Shown here: one piece after another, positions 7,737 to 15,581 of the stretch
Layout of the letters: each line of letters opens with the position of its first letter
How positions within the stretch are numbered: the stretch's first letter is position 1
Assembly (NCBI GenBank): GCA_049291875.1
Contig: JBATQE010000001.1
Span: forward strand, 1 to 47,264
DNA length: 47,264 nt
From: CTSOIL-112 sp049291875
Lineage (GTDB): Bacteria; Pseudomonadota; Gammaproteobacteria; Burkholderiales; Burkholderiaceae
Direction: 5' to 3'
Notes under the pieces: generated by a model
The model's input: the letters and a program-made list of their open reading frames with translations, nothing else
The model's database searches: none
What the model was told of the DNA's origin: nothing
Position numbers and translations under genes: made by a program

Positions 7737-8918
7737 ATGCAACCATTAAAAGGTATTACCGTCGTTTCATTGGAGCACGCCATCGCAGGGCCGTTTGCCA
7801 CACGCCAACTGGCTGATCTGGGCGCGCGCGTGATCAAAGTCGAGCGTCCGGGCAGCGGTGATTTTGCGCGCGGCTATGACAAGCGCGTGCGCGGCATGGC
7901 TTCGCATTTTGTTTGGGCGAACCGTTCTAAGGAAAGTTTGGCAATTGATGTCAAAAATCCTATTTTGAAAAAAGCCCTGTTCGATTTGGTCAGCACCGCC
8001 GATGTGTTGGTACAAAACTTAGCGCCGGGTGCGGCAGAGCGCCTCGGTTTGGGCTACGAGACTTTGTCGGCGATCAATCCGGGCATCATCGTTTGTGATA
8101 TTTCCGGCTATGGCAACGACGGCCCTGATCGCGACCGCAAGGCGTATGACTTGCTGATTCAAAGTGAATCCGGTTTTCTATCTGTGACCGGCACGCCTGA
8201 AGAGGTAACCAAAGCAGGTCCTTCCATCGCTGATATTTCCGCCGGTATGTATGCCTACAGCAACATTTTGGCCGCCCTGTTGGAACGCCAGCGCACCGGT
8301 AAAGGCCGCCACATCGATATTTCCATGCTCGAATCGCTGACCGAATGGATGAGCTATCCGCTGTACTATGCCATGGATAACCAAACGCCGCCGCCTCGCG
8401 CAGGCGCGGCACACGCCACGATTTTCCCCTACGGGCCGTTCGAGGCCAATGATGGTTCGCAAGTCATGTTCGGGCTGCAAAACAGCCGCGAATGGGACAG
8501 TTTTTGCCGCATGGTGTTGCAACGCGACGATCTGGCCGACAACGCGTCCTATACCGATAATTCCGGCCGTCAAGCAGCTCGCTCGACTTTAGAACCGATT
8601 ATCCGTGGTATTTTGCGCGAATTACCGGCAAACGAGATTCGTCAACGTTTAGACAAGGCCAATATCGCCAATGCTCGGGTCAACACCATGCACGACGTGT
8701 GGCAACATCCTCAACTGGCTGCGCGCCATCGTTGGCGTCAAGTCGCAACACCCATTGGCGATGTACCTGCACTGCTACCTCCGGGTAGCTGGGACGACGC
8801 TGATCCGCGTATGGATGCCGTGCCGGCCTTGGGCGAGCATACCGACGCCATTTTAAAAACCTTGGGAATGGATGAAGAAACTCTAACCACCCTGCGTCAA
8901 AGCAGTGCTATTCAGTAA
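7737..8918 (+). CDS. Family III CoA-transferase (CaiB/BaiF), dicarboxylate-activating
   Basis: A 393-residue family III CoA-transferase. Visible are the N-terminal GITVVSLEHAIAGPFATRQLADLGARVIKVE-type Rossmann start (5-36), ERPGSGDFAR (36-45), VQNLAPGAAERLGLGYE (92-108), ISGYGNDGP (122-130) and SIADISAGMYA (163-173), where Asp166 is the likely nucleophile that forms the aspartyl-CoA anhydride. Length is normal for the family. AAGGAG sits 5 nt before the ATG and the gene is co-directional with the hydratase. Its probable role is to activate the imported acid (mesaconate, itaconate or citramalate) using succinyl-CoA or acetyl-CoA; an intramolecular C1-to-C4 transferase is an alternative. Donor and acceptor are inferred. 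Confidence 0.85.
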   Translation: MQPLKGITVVSLEHAIAGPFATRQLADLGARVIKVERPGSGDFARGYDKRVRGMASHFVWANRSKESLAIDVKNPILKKALFDLVSTADVLVQNLAPGAAERLGLGYETLSAINPGIIVCDISGYGNDGPDRDRKAYDLLIQSESGFLSVTGTPEEVTKAGPSIADISAGMYAYSNILAALLERQRTGKGRHIDISMLESLTEWMSYPLYYAMDNQTPPPRAGAAHATIFPYGPFEANDGSQVMFGLQNSREWDSFCRMVLQRDDLADNASYTDNSGRQAARSTLEPIIRGILRELPANEIRQRLDKANIANARVNTMHDVWQHPQLAARHRWRQVATPIGDVPALLPPGSWDDADPRMDAVPALGEHTDAILKTLGMDEETLTTLRQSSAIQ

Positions 8919-8984
8919 TTCTCTAACCATTCTTTTCATCAACCCTGCTCTCAATACCCACTTAACCCTTCAAAAGGAGACACC

Positions 8985-10025
8985 ATGAAACTGAGCAAAC
9001 CCCTTTCTTCCGCCATTATGCTTCTCGGCGTAATCGCCCTGACCGCCTGCGGCGGCAAAAAGAACGCCGATAAAAGCGGTGGCAATGCCGTTGCGGCCGA
9101 TGGCACCATCACCATCAAACTAAGCCATGTGGTCGCAGCAGAAACCTCCAAAGGCCGCGGTGCCGAATACTTTAAAAAGCTGGTGGAAGAACGCACCCAA
9201 GGTAAAGTGAAGGTACAGGTCTATCCAAACAGCCAGTTGTACAAGGATAAAGAGGAACTGGAAGCCCTACAAATGGGTTCTGTGCAAATGCTGATTCCTT
9301 CACTCTCAAAATTCGGCCCTTTGGGCGCGAAAGAATTCGAAGCCTTTGACTTGCCGTACTTATTCCCCAATTTAGCGGCGGTACACAAAGTGACGCAAGG
9401 CGCGATTGGCCAACAATTGCTTGGAAAACTCGAACCATACGGCATCAAAGGCTTAGGATTTTGGGATAATGGCTTCAAAATTTTCTCCGCCAATAAACCG
9501 ATCCAAAATCCTGAAGACCTCAAGGGCATGAAGCTGCGCATTCAATCTTCTAAAGTCTTGGAAGAGCAAATGAAAGTTTTGGGCGCATTGCCACAAAGCA
9601 TGGCATTCTCCGAAGTGTACCAAGCCTTGCAAACCGGCGTGGTGGATGGCACAGAACAAACTCCGACACAAAGCTTCAGCCAACGCTTTTACGAAGTACA
9701 AAAGAACTACGCTGTGACCAACCACGGCTATTTGGGCTATGCCGTGGTCGTGAACAAAAAATTCTGGGATGGTTTGCCGGCCGATACGCGTAAAACTCTC
9801 GAAGACGCGATGAACGACACCACCAAATACGTCAATGACATGACTGAAAAAGAAAATTCGGATGATTTGGCAAAAATTGCGGCCTCCGGTAAATCGACCG
9901 TAACCCAATTGAAACCTGAGCAAATCGAAGCGTGGAAAAAGGCAATGGCACCAACGTATCAGCAAGTGCAATCGCGCATTCCTAATGAATTAGTCGATTC
10001 AATCAAAAAAGAAATCGGCAACTAA
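8985..10025 (+). CDS. dctP: TRAP transporter solute-binding protein (DctP family), predicted lipoprotein
   Basis: A 346-residue extracytoplasmic binding protein of the DctP/TAXI-type TRAP family. The signal peptide ends in the lipobox LTAC (19-22), so Cys22 should be lipidated and the mature protein tethered to a membrane rather than free in the periplasm. The family Arg-containing motif GMKLRIQSSKVLEEQM (about 180-195) and the MAFSEVYQALQTGVVDGTEQ region (about 206-225) identify a carboxylate-binding member. It is followed by a hairpin terminator and then the two membrane subunits. Its ligand is probably the dicarboxylate degraded by the neighbouring enzymes, by context. Confidence 0.9.
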   Translation: MKLSKPLSSAIMLLGVIALTACGGKKNADKSGGNAVAADGTITIKLSHVVAAETSKGRGAEYFKKLVEERTQGKVKVQVYPNSQLYKDKEELEALQMGSVQMLIPSLSKFGPLGAKEFEAFDLPYLFPNLAAVHKVTQGAIGQQLLGKLEPYGIKGLGFWDNGFKIFSANKPIQNPEDLKGMKLRIQSSKVLEEQMKVLGALPQSMAFSEVYQALQTGVVDGTEQTPTQSFSQRFYEVQKNYAVTNHGYLGYAVVVNKKFWDGLPADTRKTLEDAMNDTTKYVNDMTEKENSDDLAKIAASGKSTVTQLKPEQIEAWKKAMAPTYQQVQSRIPNELVDSIKKEIGN

Positions 10026-10055
10026 CCATCAGTGATCCACGATCTGTTGGTCTTT

Positions 10056-10095
10056 AGAGAGGATATGCGGTTATTTTTGCCTATCCTCTCTTTTT
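10056..10095 (+). terminator. Intra-operon terminator/attenuator between dctP and dctQ
   Basis: AGAGAGGATA (10056-10065) pairs perfectly with TATCCTCTCT (10082-10091), with a 16-nt loop and a T tract through 10095. It sits between the binding-protein gene and the membrane-subunit genes on the same strand. Partial termination here would give more binding protein than permease, which is the usual need of TRAP systems. Confidence 0.75.
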
Positions 10096-10147
10096 CACTC
10101 AGCGTTGCTTTTTAAAGTGACGTTGATACGTTCTACAGGGAGTTTCT

Positions 10148-10846
10148 ATGAAAGCGCTTAATCGCCTTGAGGAATGGCTCATAACCTTCCTGATGGGGGC
10201 GGCAACCATCATTATTTTTGTCGCCGTCGTACACCGCTACCTGACCGGGTTTCCAATCCCTGCACTGCAAAACGCCTTACTCAAAATCAATATGGGCTGG
10301 GCGCAAGAGTTGTGCATCATCATGTTTGTCTGGATGGCCAAATTTGGCGCGGCTTACGGCGTTCGTACCGGCATCCACGTCGGGGTTGATGTCTTGATCA
10401 ATCGTCTGGATGGCAAAAAACGGGCAAAATTCATTCTGTTCGGTCTATTCGCCGGCGCCGTATTCACCAGCATCATCGCCGTACTGGGAGGCTCATTCGT
10501 TTGGGAAAATGGCGCGCATTATGCCTTTTTCAATGCTTTTGGCTTGGATACCGACGGCTTATTCCCCGGCCCGACCACACCCGATCTGGAATGGCCGACT
10601 TGGCTGGTCTACAGCGCCATTCCGCTCGGTTCGGCTTTAATGAGCTTTCGCTTCTTGCAAGCAGCTTGGAACTTCATTAAAACCGGTGAATTGCCACATT
10701 ACGACCACGGTCATGTCGATGGTCTGGATGAAGAAGACACCGCCATTGCCGTTGATACCAACGTCTACGCCGTGCCAAGCAATTTACACCCGCGCGATCT
10801 CAAACACAGCAAAAATAAGCACAACCATGAGGGAGATCCGTCATGA
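10148..10846 (+). CDS. dctQ: TRAP transporter small membrane subunit (DctQ family) with charged C-terminal tail
   Basis: A 232-residue protein with four predicted membrane segments (about 13-33, 55-75, 95-115 and 150-175) and the family motif WAQELCIIMFVWMAKFGAAY in the second. It forms the permease with DctM. It is longer than typical DctQ proteins by a soluble tail of about 45 residues (roughly 186-232) rich in His, Asp, Glu and Lys (HYDHGHVDGLDEED, then HSKNKHNHEGD). Its last codon overlaps the dctM start as ATGA, so translation is coupled. The tail might be regulatory or bind metal, but this is speculation. Confidence 0.88.
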   Translation: MKALNRLEEWLITFLMGAATIIIFVAVVHRYLTGFPIPALQNALLKINMGWAQELCIIMFVWMAKFGAAYGVRTGIHVGVDVLINRLDGKKRAKFILFGLFAGAVFTSIIAVLGGSFVWENGAHYAFFNAFGLDTDGLFPGPTTPDLEWPTWLVYSAIPLGSALMSFRFLQAAWNFIKTGELPHYDHGHVDGLDEEDTAIAVDTNVYAVPSNLHPRDLKHSKNKHNHEGDPS

Positions 10847-12126
10847 ATGCCTTGATTATATTCATTATCTTAACGGTGCTCATGCTCACCGGCATGCCCA
10901 TCTCGATTTCTCTGGGCTTAACGGTATTGAGCTTTTTGTTCACCATGACCCATGTGCCATTGGAGTCAGTCGCTCTTAAATTATTCACCGGGATTGAAAA
11001 GTTCGAAATCATGGCGATTCCGTTCTTTATTCTGGCGGGGAATTTCTTAACGCATGGCGGTGTCGCCAAACGGATGATTAATTTTGCGACTTCAATGGTT
11101 GGGCATTGGGCCGGTGGTTTGGGTCTGGCCGGTGTATTGGCGTGTGCGCTGTTTGCCGCCGTATCCGGCTCCAGTCCGGCGACGGTAGTGGCCATCGGCT
11201 CGATTTTGCTTCCAGCTATGGTCAAAGCAGGCTTTCCGAATAAATTCGGTGCGGGCGTCATCACCACCTCCGGTGCGTTGGGGATTCTAATTCCTCCGTC
11301 CATCGTGATGGTGATGTACTCGGTCGCCACCAATACATCGGTCGGCGCGCTGTTCATGGCCGGCGTGATTCCGGGGATTGTTTTGGCCAGTGTTTTGGCA
11401 GGCGTCACGTGGTATCGAGCAAAGAAATTCAACTATCCTCGTATGGTCAAAGCCACTTGGGGTGAGCGTTGGCAGGCTTTTCGTCGCTCGGTCTGGGGTT
11501 TACTGCTGATCGTGATCGTGATGGGCGGCATTTACAGCGGAATTTTCACGCCGACTGAAGCGGCTGCCATTTCTGCGGTTTATGCTTTCATTGTCGCGGT
11601 ATTTGTGTACAAGGATATGGGCTTGAAAGACGTACCCAAAGTATTGCTCAATTCGGCCAATATGTCGGCGATGTTGCTCTACATCATCACCAATGCGGTC
11701 TTATTCTCCTTTGTTTTGACCAGCGAAAACATTCCACAAACCTTGGCCGAATGGATGCTGGGCTACGGCATGGGACCGATTGTATTCCTGATCGCGGTTA
11801 ACTTGATCTTGCTGCTCGCCGGCAATTTCATGGAGCCATCTTCCATCGTACTGATTTTTGCACCGCTGCTGTTCCCTGTGGCAATGAAATTGGGCATTCA
11901 TCCCGTGCACTTTGGCATCATCATGGTTGTGAATATGGAGGTCGGCATGTGCCACCCACCAGTTGGGCTGAATTTGTACGTCGCCTCAGGCATCACCAAA
12001 ATGGGTATCACCGAGTTAACCGTTGCCGTGTGGCCGTGGCTATTGTCCATGCTCGCATTTTTGCTACTCGTGACCTACTGGCCGACGCTATCTCTGTGGT
12101 TGCCAAGAATGCTGGGCATGTTATAG
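10843..12126 (+). CDS. dctM: TRAP transporter large permease subunit (DctM family)
   Basis: A 427-residue, about 12-segment membrane protein of the DctM/IT superfamily, which forms the Na+-driven transport channel. Seen are MPISISLGLTVLSFL near the start, FFILAGNFLTHGGVAKR, the hallmark AAVSGSSPATVVAIGSILLPAM (about 106-127 region), GILIPPSIVMVMYS and GIYSGIFTPTEAAAISAVY. Length is normal. It overlaps dctQ by 4 nt (ATGA). A hairpin, ATCCTCTG (12159-12166) with CAGAGGAT (12188-12195), follows the stop but lacks a T tract. Confidence 0.93.
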   Translation: MNALIIFIILTVLMLTGMPISISLGLTVLSFLFTMTHVPLESVALKLFTGIEKFEIMAIPFFILAGNFLTHGGVAKRMINFATSMVGHWAGGLGLAGVLACALFAAVSGSSPATVVAIGSILLPAMVKAGFPNKFGAGVITTSGALGILIPPSIVMVMYSVATNTSVGALFMAGVIPGIVLASVLAGVTWYRAKKFNYPRMVKATWGERWQAFRRSVWGLLLIVIVMGGIYSGIFTPTEAAAISAVYAFIVAVFVYKDMGLKDVPKVLLNSANMSAMLLYIITNAVLFSFVLTSENIPQTLAEWMLGYGMGPIVFLIAVNLILLLAGNFMEPSSIVLIFAPLLFPVAMKLGIHPVHFGIIMVVNMEVGMCHPPVGLNLYVASGITKMGITELTVAVWPWLLSMLAFLLLVTYWPTLSLWLPRMLGML

Positions 12127-12158
12127 CACTTGACCAATCGCATCAAACGGGTTTGAGT

Positions 12159-12195
12159 ATCCTCTGCAATTCCAATTCATCGTTTTACAGAGGAT
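12159..12195 (+). terminator. Weak hairpin downstream of dctM
   Basis: ATCCTCTG (12159-12166) pairs with CAGAGGAT (12188-12195) over a 21-nt loop. There is no T run after it, so termination may be weak or Rho-assisted, and some transcription may continue into the PEBP gene at 12249. The arm sequence resembles that of the terminator at 10056. Confidence 0.35.
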
Positions 12196-12248
12196 TATCA
12201 AACTTTATTTCAACCAACTATAGTTAATTATTTAGTTAAGGAGTTTTT

Positions 12249-12758
12249 ATGAGTTCAGCACCTTTCACCTTGCAAAGCCATGACATTCCGGCCAACAGCA
12301 CGATCGAAAATAAATTTGTCTTCAATGGCTTTGGCTACGAAGGCGACAACATTTCACCTGATTTGACCTGGAGCAATGCACCAGAAGGCACGAAAAGCTT
12401 TGCCCTGCAAGTACACGATCCCGACGCGCCGACCGGCGGCAGCGGCTGGTGGCACTGGGTTATCATCAACATTCCGGCGAATGTCCATTCATTGGCCAGC
12501 AATGCCGGTGTGGCAGACGGCTCTCAATTACCCAGTGGTGCATCACACATCAACACCGACTTCGGTGCGCCCGGCTGGGGAGGCCCTTGCCCTCCACAAG
12601 GCTGCGCGCCGCACCGCTACAACTTCACCCTGCACGCACTGAGCGTTGAACAACTGGAGCTACCGGCAGGCGCAACCGCCGCATTGGCCGGATTCATGAT
12701 CCATGCACACAGTATTGGGCAAGCATCGTTTACCGCTTTTTTCCCAAAGGCTTCATAA
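12249..12758 (+). CDS. YbhB/YbcL-family PEBP-like protein
   Basis: A 169-residue cytosolic protein of the phosphatidylethanolamine-binding / Raf-kinase-inhibitor-like family. Motifs are GDNISPDLTWS (32-42), HDPDAPTGGSGWWHWVI (56-72), the ligand-pocket GAPGWGGPCPP (about 115-125) and PHRYNFTLHAL. The pocket residues (Asp, His, PxxG and HRY) are intact. Bacterial members have no settled function. It has the same leader, AAGGAGTTTTTATG, as the CoA-transferase gene, follows dctM by 122 nt on the same strand, and is closed by a strong terminator, so it may be a late member of the TRAP operon. Confidence 0.92.
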   Translation: MSSAPFTLQSHDIPANSTIENKFVFNGFGYEGDNISPDLTWSNAPEGTKSFALQVHDPDAPTGGSGWWHWVIINIPANVHSLASNAGVADGSQLPSGASHINTDFGAPGWGGPCPPQGCAPHRYNFTLHALSVEQLELPAGATAALAGFMIHAHSIGQASFTAFFPKAS

Positions 12759-12780
12759 ACGCTTAACCCTATTTTGAGCA

Positions 12781-12833
12781 AAATCCATCCAGCCACTACG
12801 TCGAAATGACGTAGTTCTGCGATGGATTTTTTT
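12781..12833 (+). terminator. Strong two-tier terminator after the PEBP gene
   Basis: The outer stem AATCCATC (about 12782-12789) pairs with GATGGATT (12821-12828), and an inner stem ACTACGTC pairs with GACGTAGT. A run of T residues (12827-12833) follows. It ends the plus-strand transcript ahead of the minus-strand ispD region. Confidence 0.75.
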
Positions 12834-12850
12834 ATTCACCCGCACATTGT

Positions 12851-13127
12851 TTAAATATAAGATTCAAGCTCCGCCTTAATTTGCAAGAGATATGGAAGAA
12901 ATCCATCTGGCCGATCATGCTGAGAACGTGGATTCATAAAGCCATGCGATGTGTTAGGCACCAAATCCGACACTAAATCCGATCAAAACAACGGACTCTT
13001 GCTGAAAGAGGCAACGGCAACGGCTTGCACGATTTTGTCACAATACAATGAAAAGCCATTGCATGCCATGAAAGCTTGATGAGTTGTGAGTTCATCGCCA
13101 TACGGATTAAGATCGCTTTCCCACGGT
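12851..13127 (-). pseudogene. Degraded C-terminal gene remnant downstream of ispD
   Basis: Between the ispD stop and the terminator, one minus-strand frame encodes two plausible pieces joined by an in-frame TGA at about 12983-12985. The upstream piece includes DLNPYGDELTTHQAFMACNG, and the downstream piece includes TSHGFMNPRSQHDRPDG and ends LLQIKAELESYI before a TAA at 12851-12853. The HGFMN segment resembles the C-terminal His region of alpha/beta hydrolases, but this is a weak resemblance. No start or ribosome site was found, so this is best read as a broken remnant; the region could also simply be non-coding. Confidence 0.3.
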
Positions 13128-13946
13128 CTAATTGCTCGTTGCGCGCAAATAAAACCCCGCCAGCTCAAAATCCTGCGGATAAGTCACTTTCAAATTGCGT
13201 GCATCACCCCGCACCAACAGCGGCGCATAGCCCGCCCACTCCATCACACTCGCTTCATCAGTGATGGTTTGCGCGATTTCAGGGTCGGTCAACGCATCAC
13301 ACAAGGCGTTGTACAAACGACTGACCGTGAACATTTGCGGGGTTTGCGCCGCCCACAAGCTACTGCGATCAATCGTTCTTTTGATGTGCGCACCATCCGC
13401 CGTCTGTTTGATGGTATCAGTCACAGGAAGCGCGAGTATCCCGCCAATATCACACCACTCATCCGATTCAGAGGATACCGCGACACTCTGCCCCGCCGCC
13501 ATCCAAACCGCATCGCGCAACTGCACGATCTGCTCGGCACGTACACACGGACGCGCCGCATCATGCACCATCACCCACGCTTCTTGCCCTTCAGTCAAAC
13601 TCGCATCCAACTCAGCCAAACCATTGCGAACCGATTCGGCGCGGCTCTCGCCGCCAACCGGCAAAATCATAACCCGCTCTGCCCAGCCCCGCTCAGCAAT
13701 CCAGGGAGCAACGCTACTTGCGAACCAACCATCATTCGGCGAAATCACCACATACACGCGCGCCAGCTCAGGGCAATCGGCAAAAGCCTTGATCGTGTGC
13801 CACAGCATCGGCTGCTCATGGATCAATTGATACTGTTTGGGCAAATCACCGCCCGCACGCGCGCCGACACCGGCAGCACAAATCAGGGCATAAATGGGAA
13901 ATTGAGTGGGTAATAAAGAAGTATTCATGAACATATTGTAAAACAT
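13128..13946 (-). CDS. ispD: 2-C-methyl-D-erythritol 4-phosphate cytidylyltransferase
   Basis: The enzyme joins CTP and MEP to CDP-ME in the cytosolic non-mevalonate isoprenoid pathway. The 272-residue frame shows the nucleotide-binding YALICAAGVGARAGGDLPKQ-type start (about 19-38), MLWHTIKAF, GGESRAESVRNGL, VHDAARPCV and ITDEASVMEWAG, which are the IspD signatures. No clear ribosome site marks the start; ATG codons at 13946, 13934 and 13928 are all in frame, and 13928 would give a more usual N-terminus. The common partner ispF is not adjacent; a short degraded stretch lies downstream instead. Confidence 0.92.
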   Translation of the reverse strand: MFYNMFMNTSLLPTQFPIYALICAAGVGARAGGDLPKQYQLIHEQPMLWHTIKAFADCPELARVYVVISPNDGWFASSVAPWIAERGWAERVMILPVGGESRAESVRNGLAELDASLTEGQEAWVMVHDAARPCVRAEQIVQLRDAVWMAAGQSVAVSSESDEWCDIGGILALPVTDTIKQTADGAHIKRTIDRSSLWAAQTPQMFTVSRLYNALCDALTDPEIAQTITDEASVMEWAGYAPLLVRGDARNLKVTYPQDFELAGFYLRATSN

Positions 13947-14173
13947 CGTTTATCAAAAAGCCAAACAAGTCTTTGAACAAAAAACCAAATATACGCAAAA
14001 ACGCACAAAAAACATCAAAAGAAACGAAAACTCATTAAATTGCCATATAAATCCGTTTATTTCATCCATCTGTTTCGGTAAAATACAGATCGAATGCTTA
14101 ATCAAACCATTCAAACTTGACGCTTACAAAGCCACATACACTCACAATATCCAAAACACACAGCAGAGGAAAC

Positions 14174-14692
14174 ATGAACCAAACCAACCACGCAGACCGC
14201 CCGACCACAAACCGCCTAATGGGCTTGGTCAACAAAACCAACGCCCTACCCAATGGCATCAAAACTTTCGTTCTGTCCAAAATGCTCGGACGCGTCGTTC
14301 CCATGGTCGGTAGCGCATGCATACGTTATGAAGAAGTCACACAAAATCGCGTCATTTGCACCCTGCGCAATCGCCGTCCGATGCAAAACCACATCAAAGG
14401 CCTGCACGCCGCGGCAATGGCCTTGCTGGCGGAAACCGCAACGGGCTTTGTCGTCGGTGTCAACATCCCCGACGACAAAATACTGCTCATCAAATCCCTG
14501 CATGTAGACTACAAAAAAGTCGCCAAAGGCGACCTCAAAGCCATCGCCACTTTGACCGAAGAGCAGCGCCAACAAATTCTCACCGAGCCAAAAGGCGAAG
14601 TGCTCGTCGCCTGTACCGTAACCGATAGCTCGGGCGAAGAACCGATTCAAGTGCAAATGCTGTGGGCGTGGATTCCGAAGAACCGAGGCTAA
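14174..14692 (+). CDS. DUF4442 hot-dog-fold (PaaI-like thioesterase fold) protein
   Basis: A 172-residue protein that I assign to the DUF4442 family, which has the hot-dog fold of PaaI-type acyl-CoA thioesterases. The central GLHAAAMALLAETATGFVVG (about 77-96) takes the place of the family's helix with the active-site region, and MLGRVVPMVGSACIRYEEV precedes it. The ATG at 14174 is chosen because AGAGGA lies 4-9 nt upstream; an in-frame TTG further upstream lacks this. No partner gene is apparent. It converges on sdhB and they share a terminator. Enzymatic activity and substrate are unknown. Confidence 0.82.
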   Translation: MNQTNHADRPTTNRLMGLVNKTNALPNGIKTFVLSKMLGRVVPMVGSACIRYEEVTQNRVICTLRNRRPMQNHIKGLHAAAMALLAETATGFVVGVNIPDDKILLIKSLHVDYKKVAKGDLKAIATLTEEQRQQILTEPKGEVLVACTVTDSSGEEPIQVQMLWAWIPKNRG

Positions 14693-14713
14693 AAACCACC
14701 GAACAGTAATAAA

Positions 14714-14746
14714 AAACAAAGGCGAACCGAAGTTCGCCTTTGTTTC
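14714..14746. terminator. Bidirectional terminator between the DUF4442 gene and sdhB
   Basis: AACAAAGGCGAAC (14715-14727) pairs with GTTCGCCTTTGTT (about 14732-14744) around a CGAA loop. It has an A run on the left and T residues on the right, so it can act on both converging transcripts. Confidence 0.75.
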
Positions 14747-14762
14747 GTGCCACATCAATCGC

Positions 14763-15473
14763 TTAAATCGCGCGGCGCACCAGCATTTCTTTGATTTTGC
14801 CGATGGCTTTGGTCGGATTCAGCTCTTTCGGGCATACGTCCACGCAGTTCATAATGGTATGACAGCGGAACAGACGGTACGGATCGTCCAAGTTGTCCAA
14901 ACGCGCTGAGGTCGCTTCGTCACGCGTATCTGCGATGAAACGATACGCGGCGAGCAAACCTGCCGGACCGACGAATTTGTCGGGATTCCACCAGAACGAT
15001 GGGCATGAGGTTGAGCAGCAGGCGCACAAGATACATTCGTACAGGCCGTTCAATTCTTCACGTTGTTCCGGTGATTGCAGACGCTCTTTTTCAGGCGCGG
15101 GTGATTGGTTGATCAAGTAGGGTTTGATCGAGTGGTATTGGTTGAAGAAGTCGGTCATATCGACGATCAAGTCGCGTACCACCGGCAAGCCCGGTAATGG
15201 GCGCAGAACGATGGTTTCCGGCAAATCGTTCAGGTTGGTCAAGCAGGCCAAGCCGTTTTTACCATTGATATTCATCGCATCTGAGCCACACACGCCTTCG
15301 CGGCATGAACGGCGGAATGAAATGGTTTCATCTTCTTTTTTCAAACGTACCAAAGCGTCGAGCAACATGCGATCCGTGTCTTGCAATTCAACCTTGATGG
15401 TTTGCATATACGGCTTGGCATCTTTGTCCGGGTCGTAGCGATAAATTTGAAACGTGCGAGTTCCTTTACTCAT
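14763..15473 (-). CDS. sdhB: Succinate dehydrogenase iron-sulfur subunit
   Basis: The 236-residue electron-transfer subunit of complex II, which carries electrons from SdhA flavin to ubiquinone. The N-terminal ferredoxin domain has CREGVC (57-62) with Asp65 and Cys77 for the 2Fe-2S centre. The C-terminal domain has CILCACCSTSCP (147-158) and CHTIMNCVDVCP for the 4Fe-4S and 3Fe-4S centres. All ligands are present and length is normal. It is the last gene of the sdhCDAB operon, 108 nt after sdhA, a gap that holds a 9-bp hairpin. It ends at a shared bidirectional terminator. Confidence 0.97.
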   Translation of the reverse strand: MSKGTRTFQIYRYDPDKDAKPYMQTIKVELQDTDRMLLDALVRLKKEDETISFRRSCREGVCGSDAMNINGKNGLACLTNLNDLPETIVLRPLPGLPVVRDLIVDMTDFFNQYHSIKPYLINQSPAPEKERLQSPEQREELNGLYECILCACCSTSCPSFWWNPDKFVGPAGLLAAYRFIADTRDEATSARLDNLDDPYRLFRCHTIMNCVDVCPKELNPTKAIGKIKEMLVRRAI

Positions 15474-15547
15474 TTTCGTATCCTTTTCAAAATGCGCTGT
15501 TTATTTTTTCAAGCCAACGCATCTTTGTCTGTTTTCTGTTTGACACT

Positions 15548-15575
15548 CGCCCAAAGCAGGTCGGTACTTTGGGCG
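15548..15575 (-). promoter_or_regulatory. Hairpin between sdhA and sdhB
   Basis: CGCCCAAAG (15548-15556) pairs perfectly with CTTTGGGCG (15567-15575) over a 10-nt loop. It starts 6 nt after the sdhA stop and has no T run, so it is more likely an mRNA-stabilising or processing structure, or a leaky attenuator, than a full terminator. Confidence 0.4.
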
Positions 15576-15581
15576 AAACCC

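Noticed and set aside
13086..13913. Plus-strand 275-residue frame opposite ispD
   Set aside because: ispD has all family motifs on the minus strand; the plus-strand frame has no recognisable domain.
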